Shown one piece after another: positions 1-8,259 of a DNA stretch of 40,235 nt. Position 1 is the stretch's first letter. Each line of letters begins with the position of its first letter. The notes under the pieces were generated by a model. The model was not told where the DNA came from. It worked only from the letters and a program-made list of their open reading frames with translations, and searched no databases. Both the position numbers and the translations under genes were made by a program. This stretch comes from CAZUCE01 sp964619265 (GTDB lineage Bacteria > Planctomycetota > UBA1135 > GCA-002686595): the NCBI GenBank assembly GCA_964619265.1, contig CAZUCE010000038.1:1-40235 (forward strand), in the 5' to 3' direction.

Positions 1-36
1 GCATGAACGAGATCGCTTTTGAAGGGGGCGGGGTTA

Positions 37-55
37 CCCCTGGGTGACCCAGGGG
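37..55. other. 19-nt perfect palindrome (stem-loop)
   Basis: The two arms (8 bp, CCCCTGGG and CCCAGGGG) are separated by only three bases, TGA. It lies about 70 bp upstream of the methyltransferase start. No T-run follows on either strand, so a standard intrinsic terminator is not clear. It may be the end of a gene that lies outside the window, or a dyad operator for the downstream gene. Function is not known. Confidence 0.4.
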
Positions 56-126
56 CGGGTTTGGGCGCCCCCAAGAGGCCAAGAGAGCGGGTCCGCGCGG
101 GGGGCTGGAGGGCGTAGGCTTCGCCG

Positions 127-882
127 ATGGACCGACCCCAGGGCCGTCGCCCCCCCAAACTCCAGACTACGACCCTCTGGTACCACCCCTCCCAGCAGCA
201 CCTGGATCCCGAAGATCCAAGCCGCCAATTCGGGGATCCCCGCTACGAGGGGCGCACCCCTTCGTATGCCATCTGGAACTGCCTGGAGCGCTACACGCGG
301 GAGGGAGATCTGGTCGTCGATCCGTTCTGCGGCGGCGGTACGACGATCGACGTTGCGGACTCTCTGGGCCGCAAGGGCAAGGGCTTCGATATTTCCCCGA
401 CCCGGCCGGACATCCAGCGAGCCGACGCGCGCGCCCTGCCGCTCGAGGCGAGCAGCGTCGATTTCGTTTTCATGGACCCGCCGTACTCGACCCACGTGGA
501 TTACTCCGAAGAGGGTGGCTGCATCGGGCGTTTGGATGCGTTCGAAGCGGGCTATTTCGAGGCGATGGACGAAGTCTTCGACGAGACCTTCCGGGTCCTG
601 AAAGACCGCCGGTACCTAGCCGTCTACGTGGGCGACACGTTTCAAAAGAAGCGCGGCTTTGTCGGACTCGGTGCGCACTTCCAAGTTGCGCTCGCGAAGC
701 GTTTTCGCCCCGTTGACCACATCGCCGTGGTTCGCGGCAATCGCAAGCTCGAACAGCCTCGCTTCCATCGCTCGGCCGCGGAGGGGAACTTCTTCCTCCG
801 CGGATTCCATCACTTGCTGCTCTTCAAGAAAGAGCAGGTCGATCAACCCGCGAAACCTAGGGCGCCTCGACCGAAACGGTGA
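127..882 (+). CDS. Orphan DNA methyltransferase (N4-cytosine/N6-adenine type)
   Basis: This 251-residue protein has the SAM-binding motif I DPFCGGGTT at about residues 64-72 and the catalytic motif IV DPPY at about 117-120, followed by STHVDYS. These are hallmarks of amino-methyltransferases that act on the exocyclic amine of adenine or cytosine in DNA. Motif I precedes motif IV, unlike the usual beta-class order. No restriction endonuclease or specificity gene is adjacent, so it is an orphan within this window. The ATG at 127 is used because homology-like sequence begins soon after; no Shine-Dalgarno is seen. The last 26 bp overlap the 3' end of the convergent gene. The C-terminus is a short basic, proline-rich tail. 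An RNA methyltransferase of the Trm11 type, which has the same motif order, is the main alternative. Confidence 0.75.
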   Translation: MDRPQGRRPPKLQTTTLWYHPSQQHLDPEDPSRQFGDPRYEGRTPSYAIWNCLERYTREGDLVVDPFCGGGTTIDVADSLGRKGKGFDISPTRPDIQRADARALPLEASSVDFVFMDPPYSTHVDYSEEGGCIGRLDAFEAGYFEAMDEVFDETFRVLKDRRYLAVYVGDTFQKKRGFVGLGAHFQVALAKRFRPVDHIAVVRGNRKLEQPRFHRSAAEGNFFLRGFHHLLLFKKEQVDQPAKPRAPRPKR

Positions 883-1876
883 GCTCAGAGACGCCTTCGA
901 AGGTCATCTCTTGAAGGCTCTCAAGTTGAAATTGACCGAAGTCGAGCGAAGCGCTGATGTTGTTTTGAATGGTCAGTTCGGTGGACGCTTCGAGCGAGTG
1001 CATGCGACCTGCATCCACGTTCCACAGCAGGGTGCCTGTCAGGACGTTGTTTAGCTCAACCGCTAATTCCTGGGTGCCTTCGATGTTGGTTCCATCGGGG
1101 CCTTCCTCGTCGATGTCGGCCGAACCCTCTGCCGTTCCGCTGACGTCAGCTTCGAGCCGGATCTCGGCCACACGGACTTCGTCTTCCTCCCGAAAGCCCA
1201 CGAACGTGGCCGTGAAATCGCCATCGACCTGTTCACCGGCTTCTTCGATGAGTTCTTCCATCATGTCTTCTTCGTCTTCGTCCTCGTCTTCTTCCTCAAA
1301 TCGGAGGTCCCCGGCGAGGTCCGCGAGTTGCTCGACGAGGCCCGGTTCAAGTCTCCAAGACTCGCCCTCTTCCACCTCTCCGGGGGGCAGAAGGAACGAC
1401 GCGTCCATGTCGAATTCCAAATCTTCGAGCAGGTCCTCGTCACCGTCTTCGTCTTCGGCAAATGCGATGCTGTACGCCTCTTCGTCGCCGTCCCAGTTGA
1501 ACACAATCGCGCTGGCGCCTAGTTCCGAGCTGAGCTCCGCATCTTGAGTTCCCTCGGGGCCCGAGTAGGAGCGTGCGGCATGCAGCGACTCGAACGAGCG
1601 TTGAAGGCCGGTGACCCGATCGTCTTCGGTGGCTCCGAACCGATCGAGGATCACCAGCTCTTCCTCGTAGTCGAACACGAGCTCAAACTCATCGGGCAAG
1701 GGCTGGTCTTCTCCGTTGACCATGGCTGAGATTTCGGTCAGCTCCATGTTGGCCGTGGTCGTGAGTGTCCGGCGAACTTCGGATTCAGCTTGCGGTGCAA
1801 AGCGCAGCGCATCCTCGGAGGGGGTGAATGCCAGCAGGGCGGCGGGACAGGCGACGGCGAAACGGAAGGTCAGCAT
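857..1876 (-). CDS. Secreted, highly acidic hypothetical protein
   Basis: I do not recognise a named family. The 339-residue product begins with a signal-peptide-like segment (MLTFRFAVACPAALLAF) and continues as a beta-rich, strongly acidic protein. A near-continuous Glu/Asp run lies at about residues 205-220. The phrase GEVEEGESW in mid-protein resembles the 'conserved G-x-x-W' step seen in several periplasmic beta-barrel-like DUFs, but this is only suggestive. The ATG at 1876 is preferred over the frame's upstream extension to 2152, which is proline/arginine-rich and has no hydrophobic start. It is convergent and overlapping with the methyltransferase, and divergent from the membrane protein at 2151. 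Probably exported to the periplasm or surface; high acidity would suit cation binding or a saline habitat, which is inference. Confidence 0.7.
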   Translation of the reverse strand: MLTFRFAVACPAALLAFTPSEDALRFAPQAESEVRRTLTTTANMELTEISAMVNGEDQPLPDEFELVFDYEEELVILDRFGATEDDRVTGLQRSFESLHAARSYSGPEGTQDAELSSELGASAIVFNWDGDEEAYSIAFAEDEDGDEDLLEDLEFDMDASFLLPPGEVEEGESWRLEPGLVEQLADLAGDLRFEEEDEDEDEEDMMEELIEEAGEQVDGDFTATFVGFREEDEVRVAEIRLEADVSGTAEGSADIDEEGPDGTNIEGTQELAVELNNVLTGTLLWNVDAGRMHSLEASTELTIQNNISASLDFGQFQLESLQEMTFEGVSELTVSVEAP

Positions 1877-2150
1877 GGATACGGTTGGGGTTCGCTCGGG
1901 ACCTTGGCCCGAGCTGAAGGGTGGGGGAGGGCCTGGTTTGTCGTCCCCAGCCGGTTCTCCGTCAAGGAAGATCCGGGGGGCGCAGCCGGGCCCTGTTTGC
2001 CCAGAAGGCTCCGGCGAACCTTCAGGGGCAGCCCGGCTACGAGGCTCACCCGACTTTTCGACCGGAACAAGAGGCCTCCTTTCAGGTCCCTTGGGCCCGT
2101 ACACTTGCCGCTGAACGCCCCGCGCTGGGGCTCGCTTTTTGCCCCCGGTC

Positions 2151-2546
2151 ATGGATCCGTTCGTCTGGCTCTACATCGTCCTCTACGCCGGTTTGGCCCT
2201 GTGGGGCATCCGCGAGGACGTGGTTCACCAGGCACCCGTCTGGAAATCGCTGCTAAGCACCGTGGGCAACGCGCTCGGCATCGGCGGGATGCTCGTGTGG
2301 ATCGCGGGCGTGCGATCCCCCGAGATCCAAACCCTGTGGACCTGGGTTTTTCCGTTCCTGCTCGTGCAGGCGGCTCTTGAGGCACGCTTTGAATACCGCG
2401 TTCGCCTTGGGCGAATCCTGCCCGAGACGGAGCCGGGCGATGCGCAGATGCGCAGCCTGATGGTGACCTCGATCGTGATCGGCGTGATTCTGGCGCTGCC
2501 TTACTTTTTGATCAATTACTGGGTCGCGTTCGCCCCGTCGACCTGA
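2151..2546 (+). CDS. Small four-helix membrane protein
   Basis: The 131-residue protein has four hydrophobic stretches at about residues 4-18, 34-54, 62-80 and 104-127, joined by short charged loops, so it is an integral inner-membrane protein. No family is recognised. The ATG at 2151 (MDPFVWLY) is used; a TTG four codons earlier is also possible. It is transcribed away from the acidic protein gene, with a 274-bp divergent intergenic space, and ends just before a strong hairpin terminator. Confidence 0.65.
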   Translation: MDPFVWLYIVLYAGLALWGIREDVVHQAPVWKSLLSTVGNALGIGGMLVWIAGVRSPEIQTLWTWVFPFLLVQAALEARFEYRVRLGRILPETEPGDAQMRSLMVTSIVIGVILALPYFLINYWVAFAPST

Positions 2547-2568
2547 CTCGAGGGCGCCTCGCGCCGGC

Positions 2569-2609
2569 GCCCATCATGGGCGCACTCTGGCGTCCATGAT
2601 GGGCCTTTT
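2569..2609. terminator. Hairpin terminator between convergent genes
   Basis: An 11-bp perfect stem (GCCCATCATGG / CCATGATGGGC) can be extended to 15 bp around a six-base loop, and is followed on the plus strand by CTTTTC. It lies between the 3' ends of the membrane-protein gene and the convergent glycogen operon and could serve both, though the T-run is on the plus-strand side only. Confidence 0.75.
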
Positions 2610-2635
2610 CGTTCACCCCGTGGGGCGCACAAGCC

Positions 2636-5600
2636 CTAGGCCCAAATGGTGCGACCCGTGAGGTCGGCGTCCCAAGGGCCGCGGCGGTGCGGGCGAACCC
2701 GAACGCCGAAGCGGTAACTGCCGGAAGCTTCGATCTCGCGCGTTGTGCGGTAGATCATGCCGCCCGCGTGGCCGGGCCCGGTCGGGGCAAGGCGTTGGAG
2801 CGTGGCTCCTTGCAGGCTTCGGTCGTGGTCGCCGGCGTGTCCGGCGAGGAACTCGACGTCGATCGAATCGGGTTCAAGGCCGGCTAGGTCCAGTTCGACT
2901 TCGACCGAGATCGACTCGCCCGAGCGCAGGGACGATAGGTCGGGAACGCGAACTTCGACGATGCGCACGGTCTCGAAGCGTCCCAGCAGCTGGCGCCTGT
3001 GATGGGCCTCCTCGTCGAGGCGGGCGAAGATGTTGTCAACCAACTCACGGTGGGCTTGGGCCAAGGGGGCATAGGCCTCCTTGGCGTACTGGCCAACCAT
3101 CCGATTCGTATCGAAGAACACCGGCAGGGTCTCGAGCGCGTGGCGCATGCGATCAAGCCAGCCCTGGGGCAGGCCCGCTGCGTCACGATTGAAGTACAGC
3201 GGAACCACTTCGTCTTCGAGCAGGGTGAGCAGGGACTCGTTGTCCAGTTGGTCCTGCAATTCTTGGTTTGGGTAGGTCTTGTCTACGCTTCCAATCGCCC
3301 AGCCGTTCTTTCCGTCGCAGCCTTCCAGCCACCAACCGTCGAGGATGGAGAGGTTGAGACCACCGTTGGCGGCGACCTTCATGCCCGATGTGCCGCTGGC
3401 CTCCAGCGGGCGAATCGGGTTGTTGAGCCAGACGTCCACGCCCTGCTTGAGCTTCCTCGCCAGGCCGATGTCGTAGTCTTCGAGGAAGATCACCTTGCCG
3501 ACGAAGCGATCGTCACGGGAGATCTGCGCGATGTGCTTGAGCAGGTCGCGCCCACCGCCGTCGGCGGGGTGTGCCTTGCCCGAGAACAGGAAGATCACCG
3601 GCTTGTCCTGGTCCGACAGCAGCTTGGCCAGTCGGTCTGGATCCTGGAACAGCAAGTTTGCACGCTTGTAGGGCGCAAAGCGACGCGCAAAGCCGATCAC
3701 CAGCGCATCTTCGCGCAGACCCTCGAGCATCCGAGCAAGCAGCTTCGGGCTTTCTTGACGCTGTTCGAACGAACGTTGCAGGAGTCCGCGGCAGTGCTCG
3801 AGCAGCTCGGACTTGGCGTCCTGACGTTCCTTCCACAGGGCAGCGCTATCGATCGCTCCGGCGTTCTTGGTGAAGTCTTCGGAGGTCAGTCCTTCCTCGG
3901 AGGCACCAAGCAGCTGCTGCAGGCCCGGACGGGTCCAGGTCGGCAGGTGCACACCGTTCGTCACGTGGGTCACAGGGACCTCGTGCTCGAGCAGGCCAGG
4001 CCAGTAGGAGGACAGCAGCGAGCGAGAAACCTCGCCGTGTTTCTCGGCGACACCGTTCACGTAGCCCGCGAGGCTGCAGGCCAGGAAGGTCATGTTGAAT
4101 TCGTGGCCCCGGGAAGCGTCCTGGCCGAGGGCCATGAAGCTGTCCCAGGATAGGCCGAGCCAGCCTTCGGTGTCGGCCAGGTAGCGACGCAGCAGCTCCT
4201 CGTGGAAGCGGTCGTGTCCGGCTGGGACCGGCGTGTGGGTCGTGAAGGCCATCGAGGAGCGCGCGACGAGCGCGGCGTCCTCGAACGCCAAGTTCTCGGA
4301 ACGCATCAGTCCGCTGATTCGCTCGAGCGCGGCAAAGGCCGCGTGCCCTTCGTTCATGTGCAGCACCGACGGTGCGATCTTGAGCTCATTCAAAAGGCGT
4401 ACACCACCGCGTCCGAGCACCAGCTCTTGGCGCAGGCGGTGCTGAATGTCGCCGCCGTACAGACGTGTGGTGAGCGCGCGCTCGGCGGGCCCGTTGGCGT
4501 CGTGGTCGGAGTCCAACAGATACAAAGAGATCCGTCCGACCTGTAGGCGGAAGGCGCGCAGCACCACCACCGAGTCCGACAGCGGCAGCTCGAAGGTGAG
4601 CGGGTTGCCGTGTTCGTCACGCACCAGTTCGAGGGGCTGCTTGGACGGATCGTTGGGGGCTTCGAGCGAGATTTGGTCGCCCGAGGAGGTCAAGCGCTGC
4701 TCCACGTAGCCGCCGCTGTAGAACAGTCCAACTCCGATCAGCGGAAGGTCCAAGTCGCTGGCTGACTTCAGGTGATCGCCGGCGAGTAGGCCGAGGCCGC
4801 CCGAATAGATGCGGAGGCTCTCGTGAACGCCGAACTCAAAACAGAAGTAAGCGATCGGTGACGTCGCGTCGATGCGCTCGCCGTTTGGAAGGTCGAGCGT
4901 TGCCGTCGAGCTCTTCATGTAGCGCTCGAAGCGTTCTGCGGCACCCTTCACGCGGGCCACGTAGGCCGTGTCGGCGGCTTTCTCGGCTAGGTCGCGTGGA
5001 TATACCCGGCGCAGGAACTCGACCGGATTGTGAGAGCAAGCTTCCCACATCTCCGGCGAAATGTCGCGGAACAGGGTCTGCGCGTCGGCGTCCCAACTCC
5101 ACCACAGGTTTTGGGCTAAATGCTCGAGCGGCGCGAGCGCCTCCGGAAGCGAGGCTTCGACTTCGAAGCCGTGTAGACGCGGAGCGGTGCCGGGGCGCGA
5201 GGGGGCGTGGCTCTTCGGCAGCGTATGCCCGCGCGGCGCGGGCTGCGGCCGACTGGCGGCCGCCTCGAGAGCCATCTCGAACGCCTCGTCGTAGTGGCGT
5301 CCCAGATCGCTCCAGGCCACCTTGGCGGCCGTCTTGAGGCTTGCTTCGCGCAGGCCCTTGGAGCCGCGGCCGTCGCGCTGGAAGCGTTCGATCTCGTCGG
5401 CCAATTCGCGCACGTGGGCGTCGTCGTTCTTGCCGGTGCGCTCGAGGACGGTGACCCCATCCTTGCGTCCGAGTTGATTGTCGATCGCCCAGGCGCCGAA
5501 GCCGGCCATATCGGTCGTGATGGTCGGAACACCAACGCCGATGCTCTCGGCCGGTGTGTAGCCCCACGGCTCGTAGAAGCTCGGGAACGCCGACAGGTCC

Positions 5601-6853
5601 ATGGCCCGCAAGGCGGCCTCGTACTGCATCGGAACGATCGAGTCGGTGCCGTCCAAGTAGATCGGAACCTGAATGACCTTGATGCGCGAACCGGCCGGGT
5701 TGGTGAGCCCCAGACGCTCGGCGGCCTGTTGCACTGGGTCGCCGGCGCGGTCGATCAGCTCGTGGGTGGAAATGCCGATCGAGTCGGACTGGCGACCGAG
5801 CAGGCACTCCTTGATCTTGCGTCGCGGTCCGGAGGTACCGGCGGGCACGAGCACGAAGCACACAATCTTGTCGCTGGGGTCTTTCGCAGGTCGCTTTTCA
5901 AGCAGCGCGAGCGATTCGAGCAACACATCGATGCCCTTGTTGTGCATCTCGTAACGACCGGAGATGCAGACCAACATGGCGTCGCGCACATCCTCGCCGG
6001 TCATGCACGAGGCGAGGCTGGTGAGCTGTTTGCGAGCCGAACCGTCGGCTTCTTCAGCGGAGAGCTCCTGGAGCAGATCGAGGTCCAGGCCGTTGGGCAT
6101 CAGCGGGCGCGGCTGGCGGCCATGCAGGAGCTCGGCTTCGGCGGCGGTGATTGCGCTGACCGTGGTAAACACATCAGCGGCGCGCGCGCAGGCGCCTTCC
6201 ATTGAGTGCTTGGCGCGGACGCCGATCTGGTCGGCCATTTCAAGGGCTGAAAGGGAACCCAGAGCCTGCTTGGGCGGCAGGCCCGTGGCGGACAACGCGC
6301 GGCCCAGCATCGTGGCGTGGGTCGTGAAGACCGTCGCCACGTGCGGCTGATGGTCCATCAGATACAAGGCGCCGGAGCCGGTCATCCACTCGTGGAATTG
6401 GGCTACCGCACGGCCGGGTCCGGCCTCGAGGCGCAGCCACTGTTCGATGACCAGGCCGGCCGCATGGCCGAACATGGCGGGTTCGACATAGTCCCACCCG
6501 CCGGTTAGGGAGTCGACGCCGTGGCGTTCCCACAGGCCGGCCAGGATGGCGTCCTTTTGATCAAAGAGCTCGGAGAAGCCGACCAGAATGCAGCGCGGGC
6601 TACCCGGGACATTCCAGCGGCCGACGCGCACGGACACACCGCGCTCGGCGCAGGCGGCGGAAAACTCCTCGAACCCGGCTTCTTCTTGGAACGGCCGGGT
6701 CTGGGACGTTTGGCCGTGCAGCCAGGGGCCAATTACGACGTACTTGTCGCCGAACTTCTCACACAGCTCGCGGGCTTTGGAGCTGACGACGGTGTGGATT
6801 CCGCCAACTTTGTTGGCGATTTCCCAGCTGACTTCGAACAGGTGATGCGACAT
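2636..6853 (-). CDS. Glycogen synthase (GT3) / alpha-glucan phosphorylase (GT35) fusion
   Basis: This 1405-residue protein joins two opposing activities. Residues 1 to about 540 match eukaryotic-type GT3 glycogen synthase: the N-terminal HHLFEVSWEIANKVGG and the nucleotide-sugar-binding EPWGYTPAESIGVGVPT near residue 430. Residues about 565-1405 are an alpha-glucan phosphorylase: a DUF3417-like entry (LAQNLWWSWD), the glucan-binding core, and the pyridoxal-phosphate lysine motif GTSGMK near residue 1157. The first would extend alpha-1,4-glucan from a nucleotide sugar, the second would release glucose-1-phosphate with phosphate. Both domains look complete, so this is a genuine fusion and not a frame error. 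It is last in a four-gene glycogen operon, 17 bp after the GH57 gene. ATG at 6853 is chosen; an in-frame GTG lies at 6862. GT3/phosphorylase fusions are, from memory, also found in Bacteroidota. Confidence 0.88.
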   Translation of the reverse strand: MSHHLFEVSWEIANKVGGIHTVVSSKARELCEKFGDKYVVIGPWLHGQTSQTRPFQEEAGFEEFSAACAERGVSVRVGRWNVPGSPRCILVGFSELFDQKDAILAGLWERHGVDSLTGGWDYVEPAMFGHAAGLVIEQWLRLEAGPGRAVAQFHEWMTGSGALYLMDHQPHVATVFTTHATMLGRALSATGLPPKQALGSLSALEMADQIGVRAKHSMEGACARAADVFTTVSAITAAEAELLHGRQPRPLMPNGLDLDLLQELSAEEADGSARKQLTSLASCMTGEDVRDAMLVCISGRYEMHNKGIDVLLESLALLEKRPAKDPSDKIVCFVLVPAGTSGPRRKIKECLLGRQSDSIGISTHELIDRAGDPVQQAAERLGLTNPAGSRIKVIQVPIYLDGTDSIVPMQYEAALRAMDLSAFPSFYEPWGYTPAESIGVGVPTITTDMAGFGAWAIDNQLGRKDGVTVLERTGKNDDAHVRELADEIERFQRDGRGSKGLREASLKTAAKVAWSDLGRHYDEAFEMALEAAASRPQPAPRGHTLPKSHAPSRPGTAPRLHGFEVEASLPEALAPLEHLAQNLWWSWDADAQTLFRDISPEMWEACSHNPVEFLRRVYPRDLAEKAADTAYVARVKGAAERFERYMKSSTATLDLPNGERIDATSPIAYFCFEFGVHESLRIYSGGLGLLAGDHLKSASDLDLPLIGVGLFYSGGYVEQRLTSSGDQISLEAPNDPSKQPLELVRDEHGNPLTFELPLSDSVVVLRAFRLQVGRISLYLLDSDHDANGPAERALTTRLYGGDIQHRLRQELVLGRGGVRLLNELKIAPSVLHMNEGHAAFAALERISGLMRSENLAFEDAALVARSSMAFTTHTPVPAGHDRFHEELLRRYLADTEGWLGLSWDSFMALGQDASRGHEFNMTFLACSLAGYVNGVAEKHGEVSRSLLSSYWPGLLEHEVPVTHVTNGVHLPTWTRPGLQQLLGASEEGLTSEDFTKNAGAIDSAALWKERQDAKSELLEHCRGLLQRSFEQRQESPKLLARMLEGLREDALVIGFARRFAPYKRANLLFQDPDRLAKLLSDQDKPVIFLFSGKAHPADGGGRDLLKHIAQISRDDRFVGKVIFLEDYDIGLARKLKQGVDVWLNNPIRPLEASGTSGMKVAANGGLNLSILDGWWLEGCDGKNGWAIGSVDKTYPNQELQDQLDNESLLTLLEDEVVPLYFNRDAAGLPQGWLDRMRHALETLPVFFDTNRMVGQYAKEAYAPLAQAHRELVDNIFARLDEEAHHRRQLLGRFETVRIVEVRVPDLSSLRSGESISVEVELDLAGLEPDSIDVEFLAGHAGDHDRSLQGATLQRLAPTGPGHAGGMIYRTTREIEASGSYRFGVRVRPHRRGPWDADLTGRTIWA

Positions 6854-6870
6854 CGGAGGCACAGCGCGAT

Positions 6871-8259
6871 TCAGCGCCGGGGCGGGGCGGAGGGGGTGGA
6901 CGGGGTCGGCTGAATAGGAGCTTCCAGGCTCGGCTGAAGCCGAACGGAGGGAGCGGGACGGAGGGCGCCGACGTCCTCGGGAGAGGGATCGGAGCCTTGG
7001 GACTTCTGGACAGGATTGCCGGCGGCAGGAGCCGCGGAGGAAGCCTGAGCCAGCGAGGAGACAGGTTCAGCGGCCTCCAGGCGGGCGCCAAAGTCCGCGA
7101 GGACGTTGGCTAGCGCGATGTAGGCATCGTGCGGAGTTGCGTATGGACTGAAGTACTTGTGGACGTCACCGTCCGAGAAGAACTTCACGCACATGTAATA
7201 GAAGTGGTCGGACGTGGAGAGCTTGCGCCAGGTGGCCAGCAGCTCGGGGTGTCCAGCTTCGGCCAGGGCCCGCACGCGGCGGGAAATTGCGTAGACCGCT
7301 TCGTGGGATCCACGCTGCATGGCGTTGTCCAGCCAGGCCGTCAAATCGCGCTCGGCGTCGGCCCACGAGACCGGATTTGGGATGTCCAAGCGGGCGGTCG
7401 GATCGGTGGTCGCGACGACGTCGCTCGGCGTCTCAAAGCGGAACCGAGGGTGCTTCAGGATCTGGCCCGGCAGGGCCTCCATGAAATCGAAGATCCCGGT
7501 GTCGGCCCACTGGTGCTCGCCGAAGGTCTCGTAGTCCATGAACAGGCCGATGAAGCGGTCCTCTTCCGGCAGTTCGTGGGCCCACTGGGCGAAGCGGTCG
7601 GCGGTCAGCGGCCATTCGCTCCACTGACGGTTAGAGAATCGGAACGCGATGTCGTCGGACAACCGGTAGGAGCGCAGCAGAAGCTTGATGCGTTCGGTGT
7701 CCTCGGGGCGGTAGACGCGGTGGGGGCTGCGCCAACCGAGCAGATGGTCGGCGCCTTCCCCCAAGATCCCGTCGAATCCCAGCTCCTCTGCGATTCGCGC
7801 CACGCGATTTGAGAGGATCAGCTCGGTGTTGCGGAAGACCTTGGGGCGTTGCCCAAACAGCTCCTCGACCCGGTCGCACTGGTTGCGGACCTGGTCGCGG
7901 AATTCGTCCTCATCGCCGAGGACGGCCAGCGAGTGATGCGAGGTCTCGGCCAAGAACTCTACGCAGCCGGTCGCGGCGAGTTTTTGGAAGCTCTCCAGAG
8001 TTTCCGGGGACCAGCGCTCCATTTGCTCGAGCGCTGTGCCGGAAACCGAAAACGAGCACTTGAACGCGCCCTGGTGCTTTTCGATTGCGCGCAGGAGCAA
8101 CGCATTCATCGGCAGGTAACACTTTTGTGCAACCCGCTCGAGAATGCGCTGATTCTCCTCGTCGTCGAAGTAATCCGTGGACCGGCCGATGTCGAAGAAT
8201 CGGTAACGGCGCAGACGGTGCGGCTGATGGACCTGGAAGTAGAAGACCAGACTGGTCAT
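6871..8259 (-). CDS. GH57 family alpha-amylase / glucanotransferase
   Basis: The 462-residue product has the GH57 signature motifs in order: HQPHRL near residue 11, the nucleophile motif FRNTELIL (Glu146) and the acid/base motif FMDYETFGEH (Asp242). The enzyme should hydrolyse or transfer alpha-1,4-glucan chains in the cytoplasm, since no signal peptide is seen. Its start ATG overlaps the TGA of the upstream glycosyltransferase gene as ATGA, so translation is coupled. The last 65 or so residues form a Pro/Ser/Ala-rich, probably disordered tail absent from typical family members. Clustering with a debranching enzyme, a GT4 enzyme and a glycogen synthase/phosphorylase places it in storage-glucan metabolism. 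Exact specificity (amylase, 4-alpha-glucanotransferase or branching activity) cannot be decided from sequence alone. Confidence 0.88.
   Translation of the reverse strand: MTSLVFYFQVHQPHRLRRYRFFDIGRSTDYFDDEENQRILERVAQKCYLPMNALLLRAIEKHQGAFKCSFSVSGTALEQMERWSPETLESFQKLAATGCVEFLAETSHHSLAVLGDEDEFRDQVRNQCDRVEELFGQRPKVFRNTELILSNRVARIAEELGFDGILGEGADHLLGWRSPHRVYRPEDTERIKLLLRSYRLSDDIAFRFSNRQWSEWPLTADRFAQWAHELPEEDRFIGLFMDYETFGEHQWADTGIFDFMEALPGQILKHPRFRFETPSDVVATTDPTARLDIPNPVSWADAERDLTAWLDNAMQRGSHEAVYAISRRVRALAEAGHPELLATWRKLSTSDHFYYMCVKFFSDGDVHKYFSPYATPHDAYIALANVLADFGARLEAAEPVSSLAQASSAAPAAGNPVQKSQGSDPSPEDVGALRPAPSVRLQPSLEAPIQPTPSTPSAPPRR

Noticed and set aside
5207..6205. Long open frame opposite the glycogen synthase/phosphorylase gene (332 codons, plus strand)
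   Set aside because: It is antisense to a strongly conserved enzyme and has no family motifs; open antisense frames are expected in GC-rich codons.
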